64,000 nucleotides of DNA from Flavivirga eckloniae (lineage in GTDB: Bacteria > Bacteroidota > Bacteroidia > Flavobacteriales > Flavobacteriaceae), in assembly GCF_002886045.1 (NCBI RefSeq), contig NZ_CP025791.1:2433001-2497000 (forward strand). Direction: 5' to 3'. The notes below the pieces were generated by a model. It was not told the origin of the DNA, did no database searches, and saw nothing but the letters and a program-made list of their open reading frames with translations. This document shows positions 17,612 to 27,518 of this stretch, one piece after another. Both the position numbers and the translations under genes were made by a program. Position 1 is the first letter of the stretch. Every line of letters starts with the position of its first letter.

Positions 17612-17950
17612 ATTTCTAAACCATACTTTTTGCCATTCCCGTTTAAGAATTAAAAAAGAAACAGCTTCAGAGAGTTTTAAAATATCATCCCCGTCTAATG
17701 CTTTAATGTCTTTTTCGGGCACATCAATAATATAAAGCAGATTTAAATATTCGGTAAACTTTTCCTGAATAAGCTTATAAACCGCTTCATGAAGCAAAAG
17801 CTTTAAACTTGAAGGCAAAACATCTTCATGAAAATCCAAATCTATGTTCGCTAAAAGAAAGTCCTTATTAAGCTGAAGAATTAATTTCCTGTATAAATCC
17901 AATTGATTGGCTTCCTCAATGAGTTGATCGAAAGTAGATGGTAATTGCAT
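17603..17950 (-). CDS. Conserved hypothetical protein coupled to polyprenyl synthase
   Basis: This 115-residue, mainly helical, soluble protein has no signal peptide and no motif that I recognise. Its start overlaps the stop of the polyprenyl synthase gene (TAATG), which indicates translational coupling. Its function may relate to isoprenoid metabolism, but nothing in the sequence proves it. Confidence 0.7.
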   Translation of the reverse strand: MQLPSTFDQLIEEANQLDLYRKLILQLNKDFLLANIDLDFHEDVLPSSLKLLLHEAVYKLIQEKFTEYLNLLYIIDVPEKDIKALDGDDILKLSEAVSFLILKREWQKVWFRNNF

Positions 17951-18924
17951 TATACGTTTCTGTTCATTAAAGCATTACCAAAACTATATAAGAGTGCTTT
18001 TTTCTCTTCAGAAATAGCTAAAGACTCTAAAACCAAAAAGGCTTTATTAGTATAACTCTTAATCTCTTCTCTAGTGGCATTAGAAGCTCCAGAAGCATCA
18101 AATATTTGTTTAACAGTATCTATTTTTGCTGCATTATCCTCAGGAATTGTATTAAACAAGTCCCTCAATTTCATACGATCCTCACTAGCAGAAAATTCTA
18201 ATGCCTTTATATATAAATAGGTCTTTTTGTTTTCAATTATATCACCCCCAACCTGTTTGCCAAATGTTTCCGGATTTCCAAAAGCATCTAAATAATCATC
18301 TTGCAATTGAAAAGCAATACCCAGATTACGGCCAAACTCATAAATATTATTTTGGTCGCTCTCTGAGGCATTAGCAACAATGGCACCCATCTTCATCGCT
18401 GCACCAACCAAAACAGCCGTTTTATATTCTATCATTTTTAAATACTCAGGAACTGTTACATCATTCCTAGTTTCAAAATCAACATCATATTGCTGGCCTT
18501 CGCAAACCTGAATAGCAGTTTTACTAAACAACTTGGCTAGCGATTGAAATGTACCAGCATCATAGTTTTCGAACAATTGATACGCCATAATTAACATGGC
18601 ATCACCAGAAAGAATACCCGTGTTAATATCCCATTTTTCGTGCACGGTTTCCTGTCCACGACGTAAAGGGGCGTCATCCATAATATCATCATGAACCAAC
18701 GAAAAATTATGAAACACCTCAATACTTAATGCCGCATCTAAGGCTTTTTTATAATCGCTATTAAAAACTTCGGTAGCCATTAAGGTTAAAACCGGTCGCA
18801 GCCGCTTACCACCCAACCCTAAGATATATTGAATAGGTTCATACAGGTTTTTAGGTTCCTTTAGTGTTGAATACTTTTTTAAATAAGCAACAAATTCTTC
18901 TTGGTATTTTTCTATTGAAAGCAT
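17950..18924 (-). CDS. Trans-polyprenyl diphosphate synthase
   Basis: The 324-residue enzyme condenses isopentenyl diphosphate units onto an allylic primer. It has both aspartate-rich motifs: DDIMD at 79-83 followed by DAPLRRG, and DDYLD at 209-213. GGKRLRPVL (38-46) is also typical. In this group it probably makes the menaquinone side chain or a C20 precursor; chain length cannot be read safely from the sequence. It is transcribed away from the tetR gene. Confidence 0.92.
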   Translation of the reverse strand: MLSIEKYQEEFVAYLKKYSTLKEPKNLYEPIQYILGLGGKRLRPVLTLMATEVFNSDYKKALDAALSIEVFHNFSLVHDDIMDDAPLRRGQETVHEKWDINTGILSGDAMLIMAYQLFENYDAGTFQSLAKLFSKTAIQVCEGQQYDVDFETRNDVTVPEYLKMIEYKTAVLVGAAMKMGAIVANASESDQNNIYEFGRNLGIAFQLQDDYLDAFGNPETFGKQVGGDIIENKKTYLYIKALEFSASEDRMKLRDLFNTIPEDNAAKIDTVKQIFDASGASNATREEIKSYTNKAFLVLESLAISEEKKALLYSFGNALMNRNV

Positions 18925-18955
18925 AAAGCAAAAATAAATTAAATAGCATTATTAA

Positions 18956-19039
18956 AAAGTTTCCTTCGAAATTATATGTTAAAAAATTGTAAAACTTAGG
19001 AAACTTTTTTTGTTTTCAAAGTTTCCAGTCATATATTTG
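18956..19039 (+). promoter_or_regulatory. tetR-efflux operon promoter with operator half-sites
   Basis: A Bacteroidota promoter is clear: TTTG at 19009-19012, a 19-base spacer, and TATATTTG at 19032-19039. Two perfect 9-bp inverted half-sites, GGAAACTTT (18999-19007) and AAAGTTTCC (19018-19026), surround the -33 element. A third copy, AAAGTTTCC, lies at 18956-18964 nearer the polyprenyl synthase gene. This layout is expected for TetR autorepression. The -7 element ends 10 bases before the ATG at 19049, so the mRNA is nearly leaderless. Confidence 0.75.
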
Positions 19040-19048
19040 CACCCGATT

Positions 19049-19654
19049 ATGAGAAAAAAAATTATAAATAAAGCGGCCGATTTATTCCTTACTCTAGGGT
19101 TTAAAAGTGTTACAATGGACGATATTGCTCAAGAAATGGGTATATCTAAAAAAACCATCTATGTACATTTTGCCAACAAAACCAAGTTAGTTGAAGCTGT
19201 AACGTTCGAACTATTTGAAACCATATGCGATGGTATCGATACCATATGCGAAGCTTCAAACAATCCTATCGAAGAATTATACGATATTAAAATGTTCGTG
19301 ATGCATCATTTAAAAAATGAAAAATCATCGCCTCAATTTCAATTAAGAAAATACTATCCCCAAATACATGATGCCCTGAAAATTAAACAATTTGAAAAAA
19401 TGCACGACTCGGTTAAAGAAAGCCTTCAAAAAGGGGTAGACACCGAATTGTTCAGGTCGAATATTAACGTAGATTTTATCTCCAGAATGTATTTTAATGG
19501 TATGACCGGTATAAAAGACGAGTCCATTTTTCCTAAGAAAATATATACCATGGAATACTTAATAGAAAGTTATTTAGAATATCATTTAAGAGCCATTGTT
19601 ACCGACAAAGGCTTCAACATATTAAACAAGTTTATAACATCAAATCAATCATAA
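19049..19654 (+). CDS. TetR-family transcriptional repressor of the efflux operon
   Basis: I place the start at 19049 (MRKKIINKAADLFLTLGF) because an earlier ATG at 19010 lies inside the promoter. The protein has about 201 residues. Its N-terminal helix-turn-helix contains VTMDDIAQEMGISKKTIYVHFANKTKLVEAV; the C-terminal part is a helical ligand-binding domain. The stop is 1 base before tolC, so the repressor is the first gene of the efflux operon. The operator half-sites in front of it indicate autoregulation. The ligand is unknown. Confidence 0.9.
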   Translation: MRKKIINKAADLFLTLGFKSVTMDDIAQEMGISKKTIYVHFANKTKLVEAVTFELFETICDGIDTICEASNNPIEELYDIKMFVMHHLKNEKSSPQFQLRKYYPQIHDALKIKQFEKMHDSVKESLQKGVDTELFRSNINVDFISRMYFNGMTGIKDESIFPKKIYTMEYLIESYLEYHLRAIVTDKGFNILNKFITSNQS

Positions 19655-19655
19655 A

Positions 19656-21023
19656 ATGAAAAACAAACTAATTTTAATATTTAGTTTATTATGTTCTATT
19701 GCCATGTTTTCCCAAGAAAACACCAAAAGCTTCTCTTTACAGGAAGCTATAGATTTTGCACTAGAAAATAACAGAACTGCAAAAAATGCGGCGCACGACA
19801 TCAAGGCAGCCGAAAAACAAAAATGGGAAACTACTGCAACAGGGCTCCCTCAAATAAGTGCAAGCATAGATTATCAAAACTTTTTAAAGCAACAGGTTTC
19901 TGTTATTCCGGCATTTATACTTCCTGAAGATGTACGAAATGAATTGGGACTTGAAACAGATGACCAATTCCCCACTGTTTTTGGTGCAAGACAAAGCATG
20001 AATGCTTTTGCCAAAGTAGATCAGAAAATTTTTGACGGTTCGTACTTGGTTGGTTTGCAATCGGCTAAAGTGTTTTTAGAAATCTCTAAAAATGCTAAAG
20101 AAAAAACCGATTTAGAAGTTAGAAAAGCTGTTGTTAACGCTTATGGCAATGTTTTATTAGCCGAAGAAAGCGTTAAGATTTTAGAACGTAACATCGACGT
20201 TTTAAAGAAAAACCTCAACGAAACCACAAAAATATACGAAAATGGTTTAGGTGATGAAGAAAGTGTGGAACAGTTACAAATTACATTGTCTGGCTTGGAA
20301 AGTAATTTAAACAATACCACGCGCTTAAAAACCTTATCGTACCAAATGCTTAATATCACGCTGGGTACAGAAATAGACTCCAATACCATCTTAACCGATA
20401 ATTTAGAAAGCTTAACAGCAAAAAATATTATTTTAGAGTTAATTGAAGCTGAAGAAAATATAGAAAACAATATCGATTTTAAAATTGCAGAAAACGATAA
20501 AGTTTCAAAAGAACTCCTTTTAAAATTAGAGAAAAGTAAAGCGTTACCAACTTTAAACGCCTTTCTTAATGCTGGTTATTCTACTTTTGGAAGTGATTTC
20601 GTTTTTACGGACAGCAAGCAAAAATGGTTCGGATCATCGCTATTTGGTGTAAGTATGAACATCCCTATTTTTAGCTCTGGAGGAAGAGGTGCGGCTACCC
20701 AAAGAGCCAGAATTAACCTTGAAAAAGCAAAAGAAGATTTAACAGAAACCCAACAAAAGTTGAAACTTCAAATAGCAAAAGCAAAAAGCGACTATCAATT
20801 TGCCATTGAAGATTACGATAACAAAAAACAAAATTTGAATTTGGCAGAACGTATTGAAAAAAAGAATCAAACCAAATTCTTTGAAGGTATTGCTTCAAGT
20901 TTCGAGTTAAGACAAGCACAAACACAATTATACAGTTCGCAACAAGAGTTTCTACAAGCTATGCTTGACGTGATAAATAAAAAAGCTGAGCTAGAAACAG
21001 CATTAAACACTATTAACAATTAA
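19656..21023 (+). CDS. TolC-family outer membrane efflux protein
   Basis: The 455-residue protein has a signal peptide (ending AMFSQ) and two OEP repeats with long coiled-coil helices. It begins with SFSLQEAIDFALENNRTAKNA, typical of TolC-like proteins. It provides the outer membrane channel for the RND pump encoded two genes downstream. Spacing to the adaptor gene is 12 bases. Confidence 0.92.
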   Translation: MKNKLILIFSLLCSIAMFSQENTKSFSLQEAIDFALENNRTAKNAAHDIKAAEKQKWETTATGLPQISASIDYQNFLKQQVSVIPAFILPEDVRNELGLETDDQFPTVFGARQSMNAFAKVDQKIFDGSYLVGLQSAKVFLEISKNAKEKTDLEVRKAVVNAYGNVLLAEESVKILERNIDVLKKNLNETTKIYENGLGDEESVEQLQITLSGLESNLNNTTRLKTLSYQMLNITLGTEIDSNTILTDNLESLTAKNIILELIEAEENIENNIDFKIAENDKVSKELLLKLEKSKALPTLNAFLNAGYSTFGSDFVFTDSKQKWFGSSLFGVSMNIPIFSSGGRGAATQRARINLEKAKEDLTETQQKLKLQIAKAKSDYQFAIEDYDNKKQNLNLAERIEKKNQTKFFEGIASSFELRQAQTQLYSSQQEFLQAMLDVINKKAELETALNTINN

Positions 21024-21035
21024 TCAATCAATAAA

Positions 21036-22205
21036 ATGAAAAAAATATATTCACTATTAATCGTAACACTTGTTTTATCATCTTGTGGAGCCGATAAAAA
21101 AATGTCTGTAGAAGATATTATAGCATCTGGTAACTTAGAACAGATAAGACAAAAGAAATCTGAATTAGATGCTTCTGCCCAAGAAATCTCTGCACAACTA
21201 AAACAATTGGAATTAGAAATTAAAAAACTTGATCCACAAGAAAGAGTTCCTTTAATAACCAGCTTTAAAGCAAAAGAAGCCGTGTTTAATCACTTCGTAG
21301 AATTACAAGGAAGCGTAAACACAAAACAAAACCTGGTAATTTATCCTGAGTTTTCTGGAACGCTAACAAGGGTTTACGTTAAAGAAGGCCAAAAAGTTGT
21401 TAAAGGACAAAAATTGGCAAAAATTGATGATGGAGGTTTAGGCCAGCAATTGGCACAACTACAAATTCAAGCTGATTTAGCCAAAACAACTTTCGAGCGT
21501 CAAGAACGTTTATGGAATCAAAAAATAGGAAGCGAAATTCAATACTTACAAGCCAAATCGACTTACGAGGCGCAACAAAGAGCTGCTAATCAATTACAGC
21601 AACAGGTTGGAAAAACAGTGGTTCGCGCACCTTTTTCTGGTACTATCGACGATGTTATTACAGAACAAGGAAGTGTAGTTGCTCAAGGGCAATCTCAACT
21701 TTTTAGAATTGTAAATCTTCGTGATATGTATATTGAAACCGATGTACCAGAACGTTACATTTCTAATATAACGCCAGGTAAGGATGTTCAGGTAGAATTT
21801 CCAATACTTGGAAAAAAGGTAGATGCAAAAGTTCGCCAAGCAGGTAATTTTATAAACCCAGCAAATCGAACGTTTAAAATTGAAGTTGCCGTTTCAAATA
21901 AAGACAAAACTATAAAGCCCAATTTAACGGCTAAGCTTAAAATTAACGATTACAAAAACGAAAAAGCCATATTAATACCTCAAAGTATTATTTCTGAAAA
22001 TGCAGAAGGTCAACAATATGTATACATTGTAACCGATAAAGTTGAAAACAAAGCAAAAGCAAAGCGGGTTATTATTGAAACTGGAAAAACACAAGGAGAC
22101 GACATTGAAGTACTTTCTGGTTTAGAAAATGGTACTGAGATTATTGATGAAGGTGCTAGAAGTGTTAAAGATGGACAACAGGTTAAAATACAAGCTGTAG
22201 AATAA
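21036..22205 (+). CDS. RND efflux periplasmic adaptor (lipoprotein)
   Basis: This 389-residue membrane-fusion protein has a lipobox with Cys17 (LVLSSC), an early coiled coil (about 30-70), and biotinyl-lipoyl-like halves (SGTLTRVYVKEGQKVVKGQKLAKIDD and VVRAPFSGTIDDVITEQGSVV). A beta-barrel domain follows (TDVPERYISNITPGKDVQVEF). It links the inner membrane RND pump to the TolC channel. Confidence 0.93.
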   Translation: MKKIYSLLIVTLVLSSCGADKKMSVEDIIASGNLEQIRQKKSELDASAQEISAQLKQLELEIKKLDPQERVPLITSFKAKEAVFNHFVELQGSVNTKQNLVIYPEFSGTLTRVYVKEGQKVVKGQKLAKIDDGGLGQQLAQLQIQADLAKTTFERQERLWNQKIGSEIQYLQAKSTYEAQQRAANQLQQQVGKTVVRAPFSGTIDDVITEQGSVVAQGQSQLFRIVNLRDMYIETDVPERYISNITPGKDVQVEFPILGKKVDAKVRQAGNFINPANRTFKIEVAVSNKDKTIKPNLTAKLKINDYKNEKAILIPQSIISENAEGQQYVYIVTDKVENKAKAKRVIIETGKTQGDDIEVLSGLENGTEIIDEGARSVKDGQQVKIQAVE

Positions 22206-22226
22206 TCAAACTAATTTTGAAGACTA

Positions 22227-25200
22227 ATGAGTAAAAATTTAAAACAAAAGAAAGTAGATAAAGAGTTTGGTTTTTCATCATGGGCAATTAACAATAAAAC
22301 AACCATGTATGTTTTAATTGCTTTAATCTTATTTCTTGGAGCTGGCGCTTATTTTAGTATGCCCAGAGAAAGTTTCCCCGAAATTAAAGAAACCAAAATC
22401 TATATTAGTTCTGTATATCCTGGAAATACCGCCGAGGATATTGAAAAACTGATAACCGATCCCATTGAGGACAAGCTAAAAACAGTTAGTAATGTTGTTG
22501 AAATCACATCAACATCTCAAGAAGACTATTCTATTATTATTGTAGAATTCGATGAGAATATTTCTGTTGATGCAGCCAAACAAAAAGTAAAGGACGAAGT
22601 AGATACAGAAACTTCGGGTGAAGATTGGCCAACATTTAATGGCGCTAAAGTCGAGCCTAATATTTTCGATTTAAGCATGTCTGAAGAAATTCCGATCCTT
22701 AATATTAATATTTCTGGAGATTATCCGATTGATAAATTAAAGGAATATGGAGAATATCTGGAAGATGAAATTGAAAGCTTACAAGAAATTAAGCAAGTAG
22801 ATATTCGTGGTGCACAGGAAAAAGAAGTAGAGGTTGCTGTAGACATATACAAGATGATGGCTGCCCAAGTAAGTTTTGACGATGTTATAAATACTATTAG
22901 CAGAGAAAACGTAACCATGTCTGCAGGTAATTTAATTACAAGTGGGCAGAGACGTACTATTAGAATCATTGGAGAAATTGATACGCCAAACGAACTTGAA
23001 AGCTTTGTAGTAAAATCTGAAAAAGGCAATTCTATTTATCTAAAAGATATTGCTCAAGTTACCTTTAAAGATGAAGACAAAACGACTTATGCCAGAGAAT
23101 TTGGAGCGCCAGTTGTGATGCTAGATGTTAAGAAACGTGCTGGAAAAAATATGGTGGCTGCGGCAGAGCAAATAGATGTTATTATTAAAGAGGCTGTCGA
23201 AAATGTATTTCCTCCAGATTTAACAGTTACCGTAGCGAACGACCAATCTTCAAAGACCATAGGGCAGGTTGATGATTTAGTAAACAACATTATATTTGGT
23301 ATCATTCTCGTAGTAACTGTTTTAATGTTCTTTTTAGGGTTTAAAAATGCCTTATTTGTTGGTTTTGCTATCCCTATGTCCATGTTTATGTCCCTCATGG
23401 TTTTAAATACTTTAGGCTATACCATGAATACCATGATTCTTTTCGGACTTATTATGGGGCTTGGAATGCTGGTTGATAATGGTATTGTTGTTGTTGAAAA
23501 CGTGTATCGTTTAATGAGCGAAGAAGGTATGACCCGTACAGAAGCAGCAAAAAAAGGTATTGGTGAAATCGCCTTCCCTATTATTATATCTACGGCAACA
23601 ACAATAGCTGCATTTATACCTTTAGGTTTATGGCCAGGGGTTATGGGACAATTCATGATATATTTTCCTATTACCCTATCTGTTGTATTAGGTTCATCAT
23701 TGTTTGTGGCCATCTTCTTTAACTCCGTTATGGTATCTCAATTTATGACTACTGAGGATAAAGAAATGCCTTTAAAAAACATCATTAAAATCTCTGCCAT
23801 TGTAGGAGGTATTGGTTTATTTATCATGCTTGTTGGAGGAAGCTACAGAGGCTTGGGAACTTTAATGATAGTAACTGTTATTTTACTTTGGTTATATCGT
23901 TTATTCCTAAGAAGTTGGGCTAATGGATTCCAAAATTATGTATTACCTAAATGGGAACGTTTTTACGAAAGAACACTTCGTGCGGCATTAAGTGGAAGAA
24001 AACCAATTGTTATTAGCATAGGAACATTTATTTTACTTATTATAACCTTTATGGGCTTCGGAATGTCTGTAGGAAGCCAACGTACAAAACTTGAGTTTTT
24101 CCCAGACAATACACCAAATCAAATTATTGTTTACATTGAATACCCTGAAGGTACAGACATTGAAAAAACCAATGCGATTACCAATGATATTGAAAAGCGT
24201 GTTTATAAAATTATAAACGAAGAAACTTATATGCATGGTGATTTTAATTTCTTAACCGAAAGTGCCGTTTCTCAAGTTGGCGCAGGTGCAGGGAATCCGC
24301 AAACCGATGGTGGTTCACAAGCAGAAATGCCTCATCGTGGTAAAATAACAGCTACCATGCGTGAATACAAATTTAGAGATGGTGCCGATAGTAATATACT
24401 TCTTAAAAAAGTACAAGAAGATTTAAAAGGAATCTACCCTGGGGTAAGTATTTCTGTAGAAAAAGATCCAGTAGGCCCTCCTGCTGGTTATCCAATCAAT
24501 ATTGAACTAGAAGGTAACGATTATTCTGAGCTTATTGCAACCGCAGAAAAAATGCGCGATTTTATCAATTCGAAAAATATTCAAGGTATTGATGAATTGA
24601 AAATTGATGTAAATAAGTCGAAACCATCTATGCAGGTTCAGGTAGACCGAAAAAAAGCCGGAGAATTGGGTGTAACTTCTGGTCAAGTAGGAACACAATT
24701 GCGTAATTCAATATTTGGAGCTAAAGCCGGTATTTATAAAGAAAATGGTGAAGACTATGATATTTATGTACGTTTTAATGAAGAAAACAGATATAATACA
24801 AGTGCTATTTTTAACCAGAAAATAACTTTTAGAGATCCTGCTAATGGACAAATAAAAGAAATCCCTGTTTCTACAGTGGCTAAACAAAATAATACTTCTG
24901 GTTTTAGCGCCATAAAACATAGAGATGTTACACGTGTTGTAACATTATACTCTGCATTGGCGCCTGGATTCATCGATGCTGCAGCTATAGTGTCACAAAT
25001 TCAAAACGAAATGCAAGGGTTTTCGGAAAAACCTAATAATGTTAAAATTGATTATACGGGTCAAATTGAAGAGCAGGAAAAGCAACAAAACTTTCTTAAT
25101 GGAGCCTTTTTGGCTGGTTTAGGGTTAATATTCTTTATTCTAATTTTTCAATTTAACTCTGTTTCTAAACCGGGAATCATCATGCTTGCTATATTTTTAA

Positions 25201-25787
25201 GTTTAATAGGTGTTTTTGGTGGTATTTTAATAACAGGCAGTTCCTTCGTAATTATGATGACCATGATGGGTATTATTTCGCTGGCTGGTATTGTTGTAAA
25301 TAACGGTGTGGTACTCTTAGATTATACACAACTCTTAATTGATAGGAAAAAAGTAGCACACGATTTGGAAGATGACCAGTATCTGGAAAATCATGATCTG
25401 TTAGAGGCCATCATTAAAGGAGGGAAAGCACGTTTACGCCCAGTACTACTAACTGCAATTACAACCATTTTAGGTTTAATACCGTTAGCAACCGGACTAA
25501 ACATAAACTTCTTTACTTTATTTACAGAGTTTAACCCTCACATATATATGGGAGGTGATAATGTAATTTTCTGGGGACCTCTAGCCTGGACAGTTATATA
25601 TGGATTATTTGTTGCCACATTCTTAACACTAATAGTAGTTCCAATACTGTTTTATTTAGTAACCAAATTTAAAATGTGGTTGTATAGTAACAGAGTGGCA
25701 AAATATTCAGAAAACAAACTAAAAGAAGCTTTGAGCACAAATAATGAGCCTCAAGAAGTTTTAAATATGGATAAAGGATTAGATTAA
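22227..25787 (+). CDS. RND-family efflux permease (AcrB/HAE-type)
   Basis: The 1186-residue, 12-TM pump has two RND repeats, each with a large periplasmic loop. The family motif in TM4 is GLGMLVDNGIVVVENVYRLM, with a matching GIVVNNGVVLLDYTQLL in the second half. Such pumps export drugs, lipids or dyes using the proton gradient. The protein lacks the metal-export signature of CzcA, so a hydrophobic or amphiphilic substrate is more likely. It is last in the tetR-tolC-adaptor-pump operon and is followed by a terminator. Confidence 0.93.
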   Translation: MSKNLKQKKVDKEFGFSSWAINNKTTMYVLIALILFLGAGAYFSMPRESFPEIKETKIYISSVYPGNTAEDIEKLITDPIEDKLKTVSNVVEITSTSQEDYSIIIVEFDENISVDAAKQKVKDEVDTETSGEDWPTFNGAKVEPNIFDLSMSEEIPILNINISGDYPIDKLKEYGEYLEDEIESLQEIKQVDIRGAQEKEVEVAVDIYKMMAAQVSFDDVINTISRENVTMSAGNLITSGQRRTIRIIGEIDTPNELESFVVKSEKGNSIYLKDIAQVTFKDEDKTTYAREFGAPVVMLDVKKRAGKNMVAAAEQIDVIIKEAVENVFPPDLTVTVANDQSSKTIGQVDDLVNNIIFGIILVVTVLMFFLGFKNALFVGFAIPMSMFMSLMVLNTLGYTMNTMILFGLIMGLGMLVDNGIVVVENVYRLMSEEGMTRTEAAKKGIGEIAFPIIISTATTIAAFIPLGLWPGVMGQFMIYFPITLSVVLGSSLFVAIFFNSVMVSQFMTTEDKEMPLKNIIKISAIVGGIGLFIMLVGGSYRGLGTLMIVTVILLWLYRLFLRSWANGFQNYVLPKWERFYERTLRAALSGRKPIVISIGTFILLIITFMGFGMSVGSQRTKLEFFPDNTPNQIIVYIEYPEGTDIEKTNAITNDIEKRVYKIINEETYMHGDFNFLTESAVSQVGAGAGNPQTDGGSQAEMPHRGKITATMREYKFRDGADSNILLKKVQEDLKGIYPGVSISVEKDPVGPPAGYPINIELEGNDYSELIATAEKMRDFINSKNIQGIDELKIDVNKSKPSMQVQVDRKKAGELGVTSGQVGTQLRNSIFGAKAGIYKENGEDYDIYVRFNEENRYNTSAIFNQKITFRDPANGQIKEIPVSTVAKQNNTSGFSAIKHRDVTRVVTLYSALAPGFIDAAAIVSQIQNEMQGFSEKPNNVKIDYTGQIEEQEKQQNFLNGAFLAGLGLIFFILIFQFNSVSKPGIIMLAIFLSLIGVFGGILITGSSFVIMMTMMGIISLAGIVVNNGVVLLDYTQLLIDRKKVAHDLEDDQYLENHDLLEAIIKGGKARLRPVLLTAITTILGLIPLATGLNINFFTLFTEFNPHIYMGGDNVIFWGPLAWTVIYGLFVATFLTLIVVPILFYLVTKFKMWLYSNRVAKYSENKLKEALSTNNEPQEVLNMDKGLD

Positions 25788-25868
25788 TTTCTAATCTAAC
25801 TAAAACAACTTGAAATATAGTTGTTACCGTTATCCTTTAATCTCATTTAAAGGATTGATTAATAGCAG

Positions 25869-25900
25869 AAAAGCCTCAACATTATGTTGGGGCTTTTCAT
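25869..25900 (+). terminator. Terminator of the RND operon
   Basis: AAAAGCCTCAAC (25869-25880) and GTTGGGGCTTTT (25886-25897) form a 12-bp stem with one G-T pair and a 5-base loop, followed by T-rich sequence. Confidence 0.85.
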
Positions 25901-26186
25901 TTTATTTAAATAATAACGTGAATCTTGCTTAAGAATTCAAGGTGTTCCTCCCTTTTAAAAAGGGAAGTGGATCCCGATGTAATCGGGATTCGGAGGGTTA
26001 TATTTGTTTGTTATTTTTAATGAAACTCCTCTTTCTTCCTATTTTTATCAAAATCGAAATTCATTCTCTTCTTTAATTTAAAGAGGAGAGCACTGTGACT
26101 GTAAAAAAATAGTTCTGAAACAAGTCTGGGACACACACCGACATAAATTCTCTTATCCAAGTTTACGTTAATAATAAGTAAATATA
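25901..26186. repeat. Intergenic palindromic repeats downstream of the RND operon
   Basis: The region has no gene. Bases 25947-25997 carry nested palindromes: CCCTTTT/AAAAGGG, and ATCCCGAT (25971-25978) with ATCGGGAT (25982-25989), flanked by CCTCCC and GGAGGG. A second imperfect hairpin, CTCTTCTTT/AAAGAGGAG, lies at about 26066-26088. These look like REP-type remnants. Confidence 0.65.
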
Positions 26187-27500
26187 TTATTGTCCTTCGT
26201 TTTGAGGAATTGGGAATTGATTAGGCACTGGTGATAAATCACCAGCTCTATCATAATCCTGGTTTATATCAGCCAATCTTCCAAAACGTCTCATATCAAC
26301 CCAACGATGGCCTTCTCCAAATAGCGAATAACGTCTTTCATATATTATCCTGTCTTCGTCAACATTTCCTGCTCCAACAGCACCTAAACCTGCTCCAGCT
26401 CTTATAAAATCAATGGCCGCTTCCGCCTCTCCCGGATTAGAAGTCATATTAGCTTCAGCATACAACAAAAGAAGCTCTTCATTTCTTATCAACCCTACTG
26501 GAGTAGTATTAGATTCATACAACAATACATCATGTGTTCCGCACATACCTGCCAGGCACAATTCTGGATCTGTTCCGCTTCTTATAACAGCCTTATTAAT
26601 TCGTGTATCTCCTGCTTCAAAAGAAGCTGGATCAAGAAAATCCGGATAAACCAATCTAGCCCCATCTGTCGAAGAAGGTAGTGCGTTAAATAATGGATTT
26701 AATTGATCTGCTCCGGCTGCTGAATATCTTAGATATGCTCCAGCGTTCAAATCTGCTCCCGCCTCCATGTTCATAAAAGAATCGGCAAGAGCACTTAATA
26801 CTTTAGCATGATCACCTTGATACATTGCAACTCTGGCTGCAATAGCTCTATTAAATTCAGAATAAGAAACTCCTAGAGTATTAGGCTCAACTTCTCCTGC
26901 TGTTGTTATATCGGTAAAACCTGAATCCAAAAGCCCCATAATGGTTGTTAGTGCATCATCATAATTTTCAAAAGGTCCTAAATTATCTGGATCAGACACT
27001 TCTGTTCTAATACCATTTTGATACACCATATTTAAAACAGATAGTAACTCGTGGGCTTTAATCGTATTAGCAAACCCTCTTATAGCAACTATTTCATTTT
27101 CTGTAAATACGATTTTTGTACTTTCTGCTTCTAAACTTTCTAATAACAAATTACATGCTTTAACTGTAGCATACCGTTCTGAATATGGATTATTTATAAA
27201 AAATGATCCGTTACTTAACAATCCTGCTGCCAATTCTGTACCCCATCCCGGATCGGAACTTTGAAGCACCCAATATTCTCTCCCTAACACAGACATGACA
27301 TCACGCTGTGTACTCATTCTATCTCTCATATTTGATAAAATCCCAGCAACTACCTGTGGAAGTTCTGTCTTTGAAAGCCCTTCGGAAATTGAAGTCGTTT
27401 GAGCCCCATTTAAACTTTGCCCTTCTTCTAGAGTACATGAAGAAGTAAGTCCTATAGCTAGGACTAAGGCTAATGTCTTTATTTTATTTGAAATTCTCAT
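26187..27500 (-). CDS. SusD/RagB-family outer membrane lipoprotein
   Basis: The 437-residue protein has a lipobox at Cys22 (GLTSSC), helical TPR-like SusD repeats, and the typical C-terminal YERRYSLFGEGHRWVDMRRFGRL. SusD proteins form the lid over a SusC TonB-dependent channel and capture oligomeric nutrients. It lies 18 bases after the susC gene on the same strand. No glycoside hydrolase, peptidase or SusE/F is nearby, so the substrate cannot be inferred. Confidence 0.93.
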   Translation of the reverse strand: MRISNKIKTLALVLAIGLTSSCTLEEGQSLNGAQTTSISEGLSKTELPQVVAGILSNMRDRMSTQRDVMSVLGREYWVLQSSDPGWGTELAAGLLSNGSFFINNPYSERYATVKACNLLLESLEAESTKIVFTENEIVAIRGFANTIKAHELLSVLNMVYQNGIRTEVSDPDNLGPFENYDDALTTIMGLLDSGFTDITTAGEVEPNTLGVSYSEFNRAIAARVAMYQGDHAKVLSALADSFMNMEAGADLNAGAYLRYSAAGADQLNPLFNALPSSTDGARLVYPDFLDPASFEAGDTRINKAVIRSGTDPELCLAGMCGTHDVLLYESNTTPVGLIRNEELLLLYAEANMTSNPGEAEAAIDFIRAGAGLGAVGAGNVDEDRIIYERRYSLFGEGHRWVDMRRFGRLADINQDYDRAGDLSPVPNQFPIPQNEGQ

Positions 27501-27518
27501 ATTATTCTTTTTTTAATA

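Noticed and set aside
19010-19048. Upstream start for the TetR gene
   Set aside because: It lies between the -33 and -7 promoter elements, so it would not be in the mRNA.
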